A DNA stretch of 64,000 nt. It comes from Bacillus cereus ATCC 14579 (GTDB lineage Bacteria; Bacillota; Bacilli; Bacillales; Bacillaceae_G). Positions 18,519 through 27,168 of the stretch are shown here, one piece after another. The notes beneath the pieces are model-generated. The model saw only the letters and a program-made list of their open reading frames with translations, was not told the DNA's origin and made no database searches. A program made the position numbers and the translations under genes. Within the stretch, counting starts at the first letter, position 1; every line of letters starts with the position of its first letter. The stretch is taken from assembly GCF_000007825.1 (NCBI RefSeq), contig NC_004722.1, positions 3,698,501 through 3,762,500 of the forward strand, in the 5' to 3' direction.

Positions 18519-19697
18519 ATGGACCGAAGCAATTCAAATCATACATATAACGGACCTTCCAAAGCACTGCCTCTCTCCCTATTCGACGTAAAAAATGAAT
18601 TAAAACAAAAAAGCAAACTTATTCCTTCTGATACCATGTATAAATTAACGAAAGAAGAGCAACTCATCATCAACAAAATAAAAATACAAACAGAACAGCT
18701 AAATAAAAATAATGTTACAAGAACACGCGCATACTACCAATTTTACATTCAATATCCAGAAATACATTGGGCACTGCTTGGACATATGGTATCACGTAAC
18801 GGCGGTTGGAATATGACTGATTTAAAGGGGGATTTATATACGAGAATTTTATCAGAGAAAGATCAATTCATATTTTTTTCTTTTTTAGAAAAAGGGAATT
18901 GGCTTATTTTCCAAGATGTATACCCTCAATTTTTACTTTACGAACAAAGTGTAAAGAGATCACAAAAGTTATTTCACCTTCTCCCTCACCTAAATGTTTC
19001 TACATTTATGGAAACGATGTGGCACCATTTTTGGAAAACAGGTAACAAAAAAACTTTAGCGATTGCCACTATTATTAATGAACAAAACTACTTAGAAAAA
19101 AGAGTGATTCAAAATGTACAATTTAAAAAGACTGTACTAAATAGTATTGGATTTAAACTCTTTGATTTCTTTCAGTTTAATCATATTCTTTTCCCATTCT
19201 ACGAAAATGATAAGAAACAAAAAGTATTACTATTTGGTGATACAATGAAACATTTCACTTCCTTACATGAACGGATATTAATTGGAAAAAGATTGTACTC
19301 ATTATTATTTCGAGATACACATGTTTTATCTCAAATAATAAGCTGGGCTCAACACCATCCACATACAGGATCAAGGAAAGATTACTGGCCCCATTTATTT
19401 TCAAGTGTAAATGAATCTTTTTCCCGTGAGTTTTATAAGCGCCGAATAAAGAAATGCCAGTTACGAAATGGCGCTTATCGCATATACAGCCCTGCACTCA
19501 TCTATGCATGGCGAGATATGAAGCATGAAGAAGTTGACAGTGAAGATTGGTTTACCGATTGGCAAGTTGTAAATTACTTAGTTGATAAGGAGGAAAATAT
19601 AAATGGACAAATTACAGAAGACTACTGCAAAACACTCGAAAAAATTGAACTCGCCATTCTCGCAAAGAAAAATGTCCTCCTCCGAGAAGAAGAATGA
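18519..19697 (+). CDS. DUF2515 family protein
   Basis: This protein of about 392 residues is of a Bacillus family of unknown function (DUF2515, to which I believe B. subtilis YppC belongs). The frame is open from 18486, but GGGAGGT lies 6 bases before the ATG at 18519, so that start is used. It has no signal peptide or clear membrane segment. It is rich in aromatic residues, with HPHTGSRKDYWPHLFSS and SPALIYAWRD typical of the family's C-terminal half. The last 95 bp overlap the next gene in another frame. I cannot assign a biochemical role. Confidence 0.78.
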   Translation: MDRSNSNHTYNGPSKALPLSLFDVKNELKQKSKLIPSDTMYKLTKEEQLIINKIKIQTEQLNKNNVTRTRAYYQFYIQYPEIHWALLGHMVSRNGGWNMTDLKGDLYTRILSEKDQFIFFSFLEKGNWLIFQDVYPQFLLYEQSVKRSQKLFHLLPHLNVSTFMETMWHHFWKTGNKKTLAIATIINEQNYLEKRVIQNVQFKKTVLNSIGFKLFDFFQFNHILFPFYENDKKQKVLLFGDTMKHFTSLHERILIGKRLYSLLFRDTHVLSQIISWAQHHPHTGSRKDYWPHLFSSVNESFSREFYKRRIKKCQLRNGAYRIYSPALIYAWRDMKHEEVDSEDWFTDWQVVNYLVDKEENINGQITEDYCKTLEKIELAILAKKNVLLREEE

Positions 19698-20073
19698 GTT
19701 TCTAGCATTAGTAGTTACAATCTTTCTCTCTTCTATTATTGGAACTTGCTTAGATGCCTTTTTTGTTCATAAACAAATATATTCCTTTCCGGCTAGGCCC
19801 TTCTCATCCACATTTTCGGTTAATATAGCTTTTACATTGTTCGTACTGCCGATTTTAACAGTTATCTTTATACACATTTCAAAAAAATTATCTAACGTTT
19901 CTAGAATTTTATTTATTATTTCAATCGGTATTTGTGCTAGCCTTTTTGAACAGATTGCTGAAAGTTTAGGTTTATTTGTACATAACGCGAATTGGAACCA
20001 TACATATTCTTTATTTGGTTATATGATTTTTCATTCTTTTATTTGGAACGTATATAATTGGATAAAAAAATAA
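19603..20073 (+). CDS. Small membrane protein (CBO0543-like) overlapping DUF2515 gene
   Basis: This 156-residue membrane protein has a Lys/Ser-rich N-terminus of about 30 residues and four hydrophobic segments, ending in HTYSLFGYMIFHSFIWNVYNW, which resembles the CBO0543-type families of spore formers. A strong ribosome site AAGGAGG lies 9 bases before the ATG, inside the DUF2515 gene, so the 95-bp overlap in a different frame is probably genuine. A later ATG (residue 24, KMSSSEKK) would shorten it but has no better ribosome site. The function is unknown. Confidence 0.75.
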   Translation: MDKLQKTTAKHSKKLNSPFSQRKMSSSEKKNEFLALVVTIFLSSIIGTCLDAFFVHKQIYSFPARPFSSTFSVNIAFTLFVLPILTVIFIHISKKLSNVSRILFIISIGICASLFEQIAESLGLFVHNANWNHTYSLFGYMIFHSFIWNVYNWIKK

Positions 20074-20095
20074 AGAGACCATTATAGGTCCCTTC

Positions 20096-20521
20096 TTAAG
20101 CATACTCTTCCGTTATTGCTAATGGTGCCAATGTTTGAAGGCTTTTAGAGCGTAAACGATAGGCAACGACTTTCTTCTTATATTGCTTAATGACATCAAC
20201 ATGTTCTTCATAGCTATATAGCGAAAATCTAATCTCTTTATTCCCTTTCTTCGTATCAATGACTATGGGTGTCCCTTCTCCGTGCGGCGGGAAATAATGT
20301 TTATCTAAAAACAAAGCCTCATTAAATTCATGAATAACTTGTAGTTTCATTTCTCCCTCTATATTTTTTCCATCTATCGATATAGAAGTATTTTCCGCCT
20401 CAAGCTTTTGATGCAATTCAAATTTACTACTAATTGATTCCACAACAGAAGTGGGCATGCTAGAAACTAATACTTTAATAGCTCCAAAAACAAATAATGT
20501 AACTATAAACCATGTTGTCAT
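20096..20521 (-). CDS. YfmQ-like protein with one N-terminal membrane segment
   Basis: This 141-residue protein resembles B. subtilis YfmQ, whose function is unknown. A single hydrophobic segment (TTWFIVTLFVFGAIKVLV) at the N-terminus anchors a soluble domain of about 115 residues with the motif KHYFPPHGEGTPIVID. The frame opens at 20536, but the ATG at 20521 follows GGAGATG at proper spacing, so it is preferred. It lies just after the LrgB-like gene on the same strand and may be co-transcribed, although the plus-strand gene on the other side converges on it. Confidence 0.7.
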   Translation of the reverse strand: MTTWFIVTLFVFGAIKVLVSSMPTSVVESISSKFELHQKLEAENTSISIDGKNIEGEMKLQVIHEFNEALFLDKHYFPPHGEGTPIVIDTKKGNKEIRFSLYSYEEHVDVIKQYKKKVVAYRLRSKSLQTLAPLAITEEYA

Positions 20522-20541
20522 TGTTATCATCTCCATTACAT

Positions 20542-21213
20542 TTAAAAAATAAATTTCGTTCCATACGGTATTAGTATACTAATGAGTATTCCAGTTACAA
20601 TCATCGTTACCGAACCGATTGTCGCCTCTTTCTCGCCTTCCTTCACGAGACGGCTCACACCGATAATATGTGATGCACAGCCCATTCCAACTCCTTTTCC
20701 AATCGTACTTGTTATACTGAAAAACTTAAGTACTGTTGGTCCGATAATAGCGCCTGTTATTCCTGCAACAACTACAAAACTAGAAGTCATAGATGGAATA
20801 CCACCAATTTGATCCGCTAATGATAGGGCAATAGGCATCGTTGCTAACTGTGGTAAAGTAGTTAATATAAGTTCCTTATCTATATTTAAAATTCCGCCAA
20901 TCACTACATTCATACTCGTTACAGCCACTATACCTATCACTACTCCAATAAGTATCGATAAAAAATTTTTCATAAGTATCTTTCGCTCTTTAAATAGAGG
21001 TATGGCTAATGCTACAATTGCAGAGCTCAATAAGCTTGAAAGAATGTCTCCTCCATTTTCCCTATACTCATGATGAGAAATACCAAAAATGAAAAATAAA
21101 CAAATCATAATTGCCGTAACTGTTAACACCGGTAACGTAAATGCAAACGTAAATTTTTTATATAGCTTTGTCGCCAAGAAATAAATTGCTACAGTAATAA
21201 TAATTAAGACCAT
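20542..21213 (-). CDS. cidB: LrgB/CidB family membrane protein
   Basis: This 223-residue polytopic membrane protein of the LrgB family has about seven hydrophobic segments and the family motifs SLLSSAIVALAIPLF and GMGCASHIIGVSRLV. LrgB/CidB proteins act with small holin-like LrgA/CidA partners in control of murein hydrolases, overflow metabolism and lysis. The holin-like partner gene lies 23 bp upstream, forming the usual two-gene unit. AAGGTG precedes the ATG. Whether it promotes or limits lysis cannot be told from sequence. Confidence 0.9.
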   Translation of the reverse strand: MVLIIITVAIYFLATKLYKKFTFAFTLPVLTVTAIMICLFFIFGISHHEYRENGGDILSSLLSSAIVALAIPLFKERKILMKNFLSILIGVVIGIVAVTSMNVVIGGILNIDKELILTTLPQLATMPIALSLADQIGGIPSMTSSFVVVAGITGAIIGPTVLKFFSITSTIGKGVGMGCASHIIGVSRLVKEGEKEATIGSVTMIVTGILISILIPYGTKFIF

Positions 21214-21236
21214 TTGAATCGTGCACCTTGTCGATT

Positions 21237-21593
21237 TTATTTTTTTGTTGTTATTAATAATTGACTTATATACCCTGAAACAATCAAAGTTACTACAGTA
21301 CTTGCAACTACTAAAAGGAATATAATACTCTCCTTACTGAAAAGAAAAGACCCGTATTCCATGAGCCCTGTTGTCGAAGGGATTAAAAATAACGGTAAAA
21401 ATACGATTAACTTTTCCGCACCTAACTCAAACCATTTTAACGGTAAAACGCGAGTGGAAAGGAGCAGGAACAGTATTAACATCCCTATTAAACTTCCTGG
21501 CATTGATAGATGGAATACTCCTTGAATCCACGTACCCACTAGGCTAAATACATATAGCACGCCTACTTGAAGTAAAAGCGTCACGTACTTCAT
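21237..21593 (-). CDS. cidA2: Holin-like CidA/LrgA family protein (CidA2)
   Basis: This 118-residue protein with four hydrophobic segments carries the family's MPGSLIGMLILFLLL and FLPLFLIPSTTGLMEY motifs. It is a holin-like membrane protein proposed to control murein hydrolase export. It matches the shorter of the two CidA proteins I know from B. cereus-group genomes, hence CidA2. It is followed by its LrgB partner and lies 33 bp after the MocR-type regulator gene on the same strand, so regulation by or with that regulator is possible. Confidence 0.88.
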   Translation of the reverse strand: MKYVTLLLQVGVLYVFSLVGTWIQGVFHLSMPGSLIGMLILFLLLSTRVLPLKWFELGAEKLIVFLPLFLIPSTTGLMEYGSFLFSKESIIFLLVVASTVVTLIVSGYISQLLITTKK

Positions 21594-21626
21594 TTCTTTC
21601 CCTCATTTCACTATCACACATCCATA

Positions 21627-23060
21627 TTATGAAATCTCATTTAGCGTGTCGGCAAACCGTTTAATTCCAAGTTGAATTTGTTCTATATTCGCTCTACCAA
21701 ACGTAAATCGTATATATTCATTTTTCGAACCTAAAACACTGCCCGGAACAAATGCGACACCATTCTGTATAGATTCACCTAATAAGTGATATTCATCAAA
21801 CTTTCCTTTCACTTTACACCATACATGTATTCCACCCTCTGGCACGAAACATTCAACTCGGTCTCCCAATGTTCCTTCAAGCTCTGCAATTAATACATCT
21901 CTTCTTTGCTTCAATTGTCCACGAAGTATCGTAATATGTTTATGGAAATCCTTTGATTCTAAAAATTGATTTGCTACCCACTGCGTAAATACACTATGGC
22001 CAAAATCAACTTGTTGCTTTGCATCTGCTAAACGCTCAATTACACGTGTAGGACCAATTATCCATCCAATACGTAATCCTGATGCAACAATTTTTGATAA
22101 TGAACTTATATAAAGAACATTTCCATTTTGGTCCATTGATTTTAATGTCGGGTTCACTTCTCCATTAAAAGAGATTAAACTATACGGATCATCTTCTACA
22201 ATTGGTATACCGAACTCAGAAGACAGTTCTAAAATTTTTTTACGTCTCGCTAATGAAAGCACAGTCCCCGTCGGATTCTGATAATCTGGATTCAAAAACA
22301 CCATACGAATGCGATGCTTTTTGTGCAAATCGATTAAGTCATCTGGATTCATTCCATGCTCATCAACAGGTAAATGAAATATGTTCAAACCGGCCGATTT
22401 AAACATTGGAAGCGAAAAACAATACGAAGGATCTTCAATCGCGATCGCATCACCAGGTTTTAATAAACATTGAACGATAAGATTAAGCGCCTGTTGTGCT
22501 CCTGACGTAATAAGAATAGAGCTTGAATCTGCTTCAATTTGTTTATATTGCTGAACATGTGCTGCAATTGTTTTTCTCAACATCTCATTTCCAAGTGGAT
22601 GATCATAACCGAGGTTTTCCATAAATGTTTTCTCCGACAAAATTGTTCGAAATCTATCACTTGGAATTAATTCTGGTGACAGTTCACCGCTTGCTAAATT
22701 AATTAAATCATCTTTTTGTGTTTCCGTTCGAATTTGTTGAACGAGTGGTACGTTAGGTAAGAACGATCCATCCTCCACGTACCTACCCCAGTTCGGTATT
22801 CGTTTATGTGAGACACCCCATATGTCTGTATTGACCCGTGTTCCGCTTCCCTTTTGCCGTTCTACTACTCCAAGTGATTTTAATTCTTCATACGCAGCTA
22901 CTATTGTACTCCGGTTCACCTGTAATTCCTTTGCTAACATACGCTCAGAAGGTAACTTACTATCAGAAGGAAATTCACCTGAAGAAATGCCTCTTTCAAT
23001 ATAATCCGCAATTTGTTTATATACAGGTGTCTTATCTGCACGATTTGGTTTCCATTCCAT
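21627..23060 (-). CDS. MocR-type GntR/aminotransferase regulator
   Basis: This 477-residue protein fuses an N-terminal GntR winged helix (about 10-75, with SERMLAKELQVNRSTIVAAYEEL) to a class I aminotransferase-like domain. The PLP lysine lies in SSLSKIVASGLRIGW, with upstream NPDYQNPTG and EDDPYSLIS motifs. MocR proteins use PLP or amino-compound binding to control transcription rather than acting as free aminotransferases. It sits directly upstream of cidA2-cidB on the same strand. Its effector and targets are unknown. Confidence 0.92.
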   Translation of the reverse strand: MEWKPNRADKTPVYKQIADYIERGISSGEFPSDSKLPSERMLAKELQVNRSTIVAAYEELKSLGVVERQKGSGTRVNTDIWGVSHKRIPNWGRYVEDGSFLPNVPLVQQIRTETQKDDLINLASGELSPELIPSDRFRTILSEKTFMENLGYDHPLGNEMLRKTIAAHVQQYKQIEADSSSILITSGAQQALNLIVQCLLKPGDAIAIEDPSYCFSLPMFKSAGLNIFHLPVDEHGMNPDDLIDLHKKHRIRMVFLNPDYQNPTGTVLSLARRKKILELSSEFGIPIVEDDPYSLISFNGEVNPTLKSMDQNGNVLYISSLSKIVASGLRIGWIIGPTRVIERLADAKQQVDFGHSVFTQWVANQFLESKDFHKHITILRGQLKQRRDVLIAELEGTLGDRVECFVPEGGIHVWCKVKGKFDEYHLLGESIQNGVAFVPGSVLGSKNEYIRFTFGRANIEQIQLGIKRFADTLNEIS

Positions 23061-23246
23061 CTAGTTTCCTCCTTTCAAAACGAACTATCCTCATTTTTCA
23101 CTAACAGTATTCACCGTAAAAATAGTATTAATTAGTCACATTTTCTTATCCGTAAATGGATATATCCAAAATGGTTCTCTTTCTGATTACTCAATAGCTT
23201 CTGAAATTCCAACTTCATACTCTCATTTCAGTTCTTTTACAAACTA

Positions 23247-23438
23247 TTAAATCATTACCGCGTACCATGTTACCCCGGCCAGTAGAACAAAAAGAAGAAG
23301 AATATAGATTGCAGATAAGTTTTTCACATTTCTTTTTGTAGACTTACCGTAATTCTCCTCCACGTTTCTTGCAACTAGTACAGTCCCAAATAGCGATACA
23401 ATTACAATAATAACGACTAGTGAAATTGCAAAACTCAT
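23247..23438 (-). CDS. Small two-segment membrane protein
   Basis: This 63-residue protein has two hydrophobic segments (about 4-24 and 43-62) separated by a basic hydrophilic linker with NYGKSTKRNVKN. AGAGGTG lies about 8 bases before the ATG. I do not recognise it. Codon use and the ribosome site make it a likely real small membrane gene rather than noise. It stands alone between the MocR and GntR-like genes. The function is unknown. Confidence 0.65.
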   Translation of the reverse strand: MSFAISLVVIIVIVSLFGTVLVARNVEENYGKSTKRNVKNLSAIYILLLFVLLAGVTWYAVMI

Positions 23439-23605
23439 TGTCTTTTCACCTCTCTAAGACCCATCTATTTTAATTAAAGAACTTACATAAAAACCTTCCT
23501 CTTTAAAACGTCGATAACATACTACCTTTCTTCTCTTATCATAATAGATGTTTACAAAAAGCGGACCAACCACTTTCATGTTTTTTTGCTCATCCACTTA
23601 AAAAA

Positions 23606-23643
23606 TAAAAAGCAACTGATCACTTAGGACCAGTTGCTTTTTT
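23606..23643 (-). terminator. Terminator after GntR-like gene
   Basis: A stem of AAAAAGCAACTG with CAGTTGCTTTTT, about a 14-base loop, and T-rich flanks on both strands directly follows the minus-strand regulator gene. Confidence 0.85.
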
Positions 23644-23657
23644 CACACGATAATTTT

Positions 23658-24366
23658 TCATTTAAAATTAATTCGATTTAAAAGTTTCGCCTTTTCATAA
23701 TGAAACATCGACTGAGATAACTCAAAAATTGTTCCATTTACAAGATACACTGTATTTTCAATAAGAAGCGCCGGATCACCTTCATTTAATTCTAAAAGCT
23801 GTGCATTTTCTTTATTTACTTTTTCACAACTAATAACTTTATCAGCAAAACCAATATTTAATCGTAAATCTTCAATGAAATAACTGTATACAGAGCTTAA
23901 TGCTATTTCTTCGTTCAAATATGGAATAATATCCTTTTTGAAATAACTTACTTCAATAGAGAATGGTTTAGCATCTACAATTCTTAAGCGCTTCAAAAAA
24001 TACAACCTAGTTCCAGCTTCGCATTGCATCCGCTTTGCTATCTCTTCGTCCGCATCTATTACTTCCAGCTCTAACACTTTCGTTTCAATATTTTGTGAAA
24101 TAAGATTTTTCGTTAATCCACGTAAACTTCCTAAATTAATGTAATCTGTTACAGAAGTTTCGCGTAAAAACATGCCACTACCTTGCACTTGAAAAATATA
24201 ACCTCTATTCACAAGCTGACTAATTACTTTACGTATCGTATTACGGCTTACTTCAAATCGATTCATCAACGCTTCTTCTGTAGGTAGTTTTTTCGTTTCA
24301 TTAAAAAGCCCATCTCCAAATGTTTTGCTCTAACACATCTGCAATTTGTTTATACTTTGCACTCAT
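23658..24366 (-). pseudogene. GntR/UTRA transcriptional regulator, frameshifted
   Basis: The full protein would have about 235 residues: an N-terminal GntR winged helix and a C-terminal UTRA effector domain typical of regulators of phospho-sugar genes. An ATG at 24366 with ribosome site AGGAGA opens MSAKYKQIADVLEQ, but the frame then stops. Removing one A from the run of four at 24323-24326 joins it to FNETKKLPTEEALMNRF and the intact remainder. An internal start could give only a 203-residue product lacking part of the DNA-binding domain. It lies 30 bp after the beta-glucosidase gene. This is either a real mutation or a sequence error. Confidence 0.85.
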
Positions 24367-24396
24367 ACACTTTCTCCTAAAATACGCTTTTATCTG

Positions 24397-25807
24397 TTAT
24401 AACTCTTCCCCTCTCGTTTCGACCACACGTTTATACCAATGAAACGAAAGTTTCTTCTTACGTTTTAAGTTATCATTATGATCGACAAAAATAAAGCCAT
24501 ATTGCTTTTTATATCCATTTAACCAACTTAAAAGATCAATCACTGACCATGCATAATAACCTTTTTAAGTTAATTCCCTCTTCAATTGCACGCTTCATTA
24601 CTTTTAAATGCGCTTCAATAAATTTAATTCTCGGAACATCTACAATTTCTCCGTCAATGATTGGATCTTCATCACCAAGTCCATTTTCCGTTACATACAT
24701 CTTTATGTCACCGTAACGCGCTTTCAACATATGCAATCCCTCTAAGAAACCTTCGGGAGATATTTCCCATCCCCATTTTGTATATGTTTTATCATCCATT
24801 TTAACTGTTCGATAAAAACCATCAAAAGAAGGGTTACCTGGAGCAAGCGTTGAGTTTTCTCGAGAATGTTCCTCACTCTTTATATCCATATCGTATCTTT
24901 CTACTCGTATTGGTTGATAATAATTCAAGCCAATAAAATCATTTTCTTCTGCATTTTGTTTAATGATTTCTAATTCTTCAACCGTCCAATTAGGAGTCCA
25001 TCCTTTTTCCTTTAATTGTTGTACAACATAAGACGGATACTCGCCTTTTAAAATTGGATCATAATACCAATACGTTTCATATTCATTCGCATGATTTGCT
25101 GCTTGTATATTTTCTTTTTGATCATCCACACTATAAGCTGGTAAGAAAACATGTGTAATCCCAATCTCACCATATTGTTTCAGCTGCTTGTACACCGCAA
25201 CTGTTTTCGCGTGTGCATAAAATACATAATGAGTCGCTTGAAAATACTTTGGAACATCATTTTGTATTCCTGGTGGATGTGCACCTTTTAAATAACCTAA
25301 TCCACAAAACATTACGGTCTCATTAAAAGTAATCCAATGCTTAACTCTGTCACCAAATGCCTTAAAACAAGTTTCTGCATATTTTACGAAAGCCTCTGCT
25401 GTTCTTTTATTCGTCCATCCACCATCTTTTTCTAACGGTAATGGTAAATCCCAATGATATAAAGTGACAAACGGCACAATCCCGTATTTTAAACATTCAT
25501 CAATTAAGTTGTTATAAAATTCAATCCCTTTTTCATTTACCTTTCCATCTCCAGTCGGCAATATTCTCGCCCAAGAAATAGAAAAACGATACGATTCTAA
25601 TCCCATCTCAGCCATTAAGCGAACATCTTCCTTATATCGATGATAATGATCAACAGCTACATCACCATTTGTTCCATTGTATGTTTTGCCAGGAATTTTT
25701 GAAAACTCGTCCCAATTCGTAACACCTTTTCCATCTTCATTCCATGCACCTTCTACTTGATAAGAAGCTGAAGCAGCTCCGAATAAAAAATCATGTGGAA
25801 ACTTCAT
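24397..25807 (-). pseudogene. 6-phospho-beta-glucosidase (GH1), frameshifted near C-terminus
   Basis: A GH1 enzyme that would be about 469 residues, with the acid/base Glu in ITFNE and the nucleophile Glu in MYVTENG. The real start is the ATG at 25807, 7 bases after GGAGGTAT. A run of five A (24562-24566) shifts the frame after GINLK and ends translation at 24536. Dropping one A restores YYAWSVIDLLSW and a C-terminus with the Ser...Lys.Tyr pattern (SWLNGYKKQY) that binds the sugar phosphate. As read, the product lacks the last barrel strand and this site, so it would be inactive. The GntR/UTRA regulator follows 30 bp downstream. Confidence 0.88.
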
Positions 25808-25844
25808 AGTATATACCTCCATTTCATTACAACAAATCAAATTC

Positions 25845-25890
25845 AATCATACATATAAAATTTATAGGTACAAATTTTATATGTATGATT
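25845..25890. repeat. Perfect 19-bp inverted repeat upstream of the beta-glucosidase gene
   Basis: AATCATACATATAAAATTT (25845-25863) pairs with AAATTTTATATGTATGATT (25872-25890) around ATAGGTAC. It begins 38 bp upstream of the start codon. A TATAAT-like -10 (in AGATATAATC, minus strand) abuts it, so the repeat overlaps the likely transcription start. It is a strong candidate operator for the adjacent GntR/UTRA regulator, or a leader hairpin. Confidence 0.6.
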
Positions 25891-25960
25891 ATATCTTATG
25901 TTTTTATTTTTTTCTATTATAAAAGTACAATTTATATTGTTGGTTATTGGAAAAGAAATA

Positions 25961-25985
25961 AGAAGCGATATATTTTATCGCTTCT
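25961..25985 (-). terminator. Terminator after plcA
   Basis: AGAAGCGATA and TATCGCTTCT form a perfect 10-bp stem with a 5-base loop, followed on the minus strand by a T-rich tail, just after the plcA stop. Confidence 0.8.
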
Positions 25986-25999
25986 CACTCTCATCATCT

Positions 26000-26989
26000 T
26001 TATTCTTTTATTAATGACTTATTCGCTCTTATAACTTCTTGATACAATAATGGTGACCACTTTTCATTTATGTAGTCTTGAATTACCCAGCCTACTCTCG
26101 CAGGATTCTTTTGTTTTATATGGTTTGCAATTTCAGGATTTATATAAGAGGCATAGTAATATGGACTATTCCATGCTGTACCACCAGAAGACAAGCTTGT
26201 AAAATTTATATATAGATGATTTAAATCCTCGCTATTGTTCATCGTTTCATTCATTGTATCTTTAATAGATTTTACTTTCTCATCATAACTCACTTTATAT
26301 TTATCTTGTACTGTTACATTTACATTTTGATTTACAGTTGTGGTAAACGTCTCATTATCTGGCCAATAAAAATTATTATATCCTCCAGATTCATTACTAC
26401 CACTATATCTTTTTAGTAGTACAATTTTCCCACGAGCATCTCCAAGTTTTATATTTCCTTCTGTTTTTAAAAAGATAGGATCAACAAAATAATTTTTTTC
26501 AAACGTACTACTAAATGAATCTTCTGCCCCTTTCATATCCTCATACTCTTTTTTTAAAGACATAATAATCGTTTCACTCGGGTTATCTCTTAAAAATTGT
26601 TTCGCTTCGTTTATGAATTCATGCAGTGTTACATAAAGATATAATGGCCCATGATGAAGAACTATCGTATTATCATCTGTTAAACGTCCTCTTATATCAA
26701 AAATGCGAGCTCCATGGTCCATTTGATAGCGAAAATCATATTCTTGCGTCATTCCCCATACTTGCTTAATCGGATTTTGCAACTTGAACGTCCCACTATC
26801 GTGTGTTCCTGGAATTGAAATTCGTGCTAACGGGATATTATCAGGTATAGGTTGCATCCATTTCGACCAATTTTCAAGCTCATTAACAGAGCTAGCTGCA
26901 ACTACTTGCTTATCATGTAAAGCAAATACAAATGTGATAAATATTGTACTACATATGAATAATTTCAAAATTAACTTCTTATTGCTCAT
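26000..26989 (-). CDS. plcA: Secreted phosphatidylinositol-specific phospholipase C
   Basis: This 329-residue exoenzyme cleaves phosphatidylinositol and GPI anchors. A 31-residue signal peptide precedes mature [13 protein letters not shown], the known N-terminus of B. cereus PI-PLC. The general base His is in [10 protein letters not shown] (mature His32) and the general acid His in [10 protein letters not shown]. The sequence is close to the B. cereus enzyme as I remember it. A perfect PlcR box lies 88 bp upstream of the ATG, so expression is under quorum-dependent PlcR control. It is followed by its own terminator. Confidence 0.97.
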   Translation of the reverse strand: MSNKKLILKLFICSTIFITFVFALHDKQVVAASSVNELENWSKWMQPIPDNIPLARISIPGTHDSGTFKLQNPIKQVWGMTQEYDFRYQMDHGARIFDIRGRLTDDNTIVLHHGPLYLYVTLHEFINEAKQFLRDNPSETIIMSLKKEYEDMKGAEDSFSSTFEKNYFVDPIFLKTEGNIKLGDARGKIVLLKRYSGSNESGGYNNFYWPDNETFTTTVNQNVNVTVQDKYKVSYDEKVKSIKDTMNETMNNSEDLNHLYINFTSLSSGGTAWNSPYYYASYINPEIANHIKQKNPARVGWVIQDYINEKWSPLLYQEVIRANKSLIKE

Positions 26990-27076
26990 TATTATCCCTC
27001 TCTTTTTCTGTTTTTATATCAAACTTATTGAATATAATATAAGCTAGTTCAGAAAAAATAAATAACATTTCATCAA

Positions 27077-27092
27077 TATGAAATATTGCATA
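27077..27092. promoter_or_regulatory. PlcR box of plcA
   Basis: TATGAAATATTGCATA matches the PlcR consensus TATGNANNNNTNCATA at every fixed position. It lies 88 bp upstream of the plcA start, and the gene on its other side converges, so plcA is the target. Confidence 0.95.
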
Positions 27093-27139
27093 GAAGTAAA
27101 GTTAAAAAATCATTCACATATACTAAATTAGAAAAATTT

Positions 27140-27165
27140 AAAGGAACTTCATCTGAAGTTCCTTT
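27140..27165 (-). terminator. Terminator after subtilase gene
   Basis: An 11-bp stem (AAAGGAACTTC with GAAGTTCCTTT) and a tetraloop, followed on the minus strand by AAATTTTTCT, directly downstream of the protease stop. Confidence 0.85.
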
Positions 27166-27168
27166 TAC

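Noticed and set aside
20062..20098. Hairpin between the small membrane protein and the yfmQ-like gene
   Set aside because: GAGACC/GGTCCC pairs imperfectly and lacks a clear T run. It may be a weak terminator, but the evidence is too thin to list.
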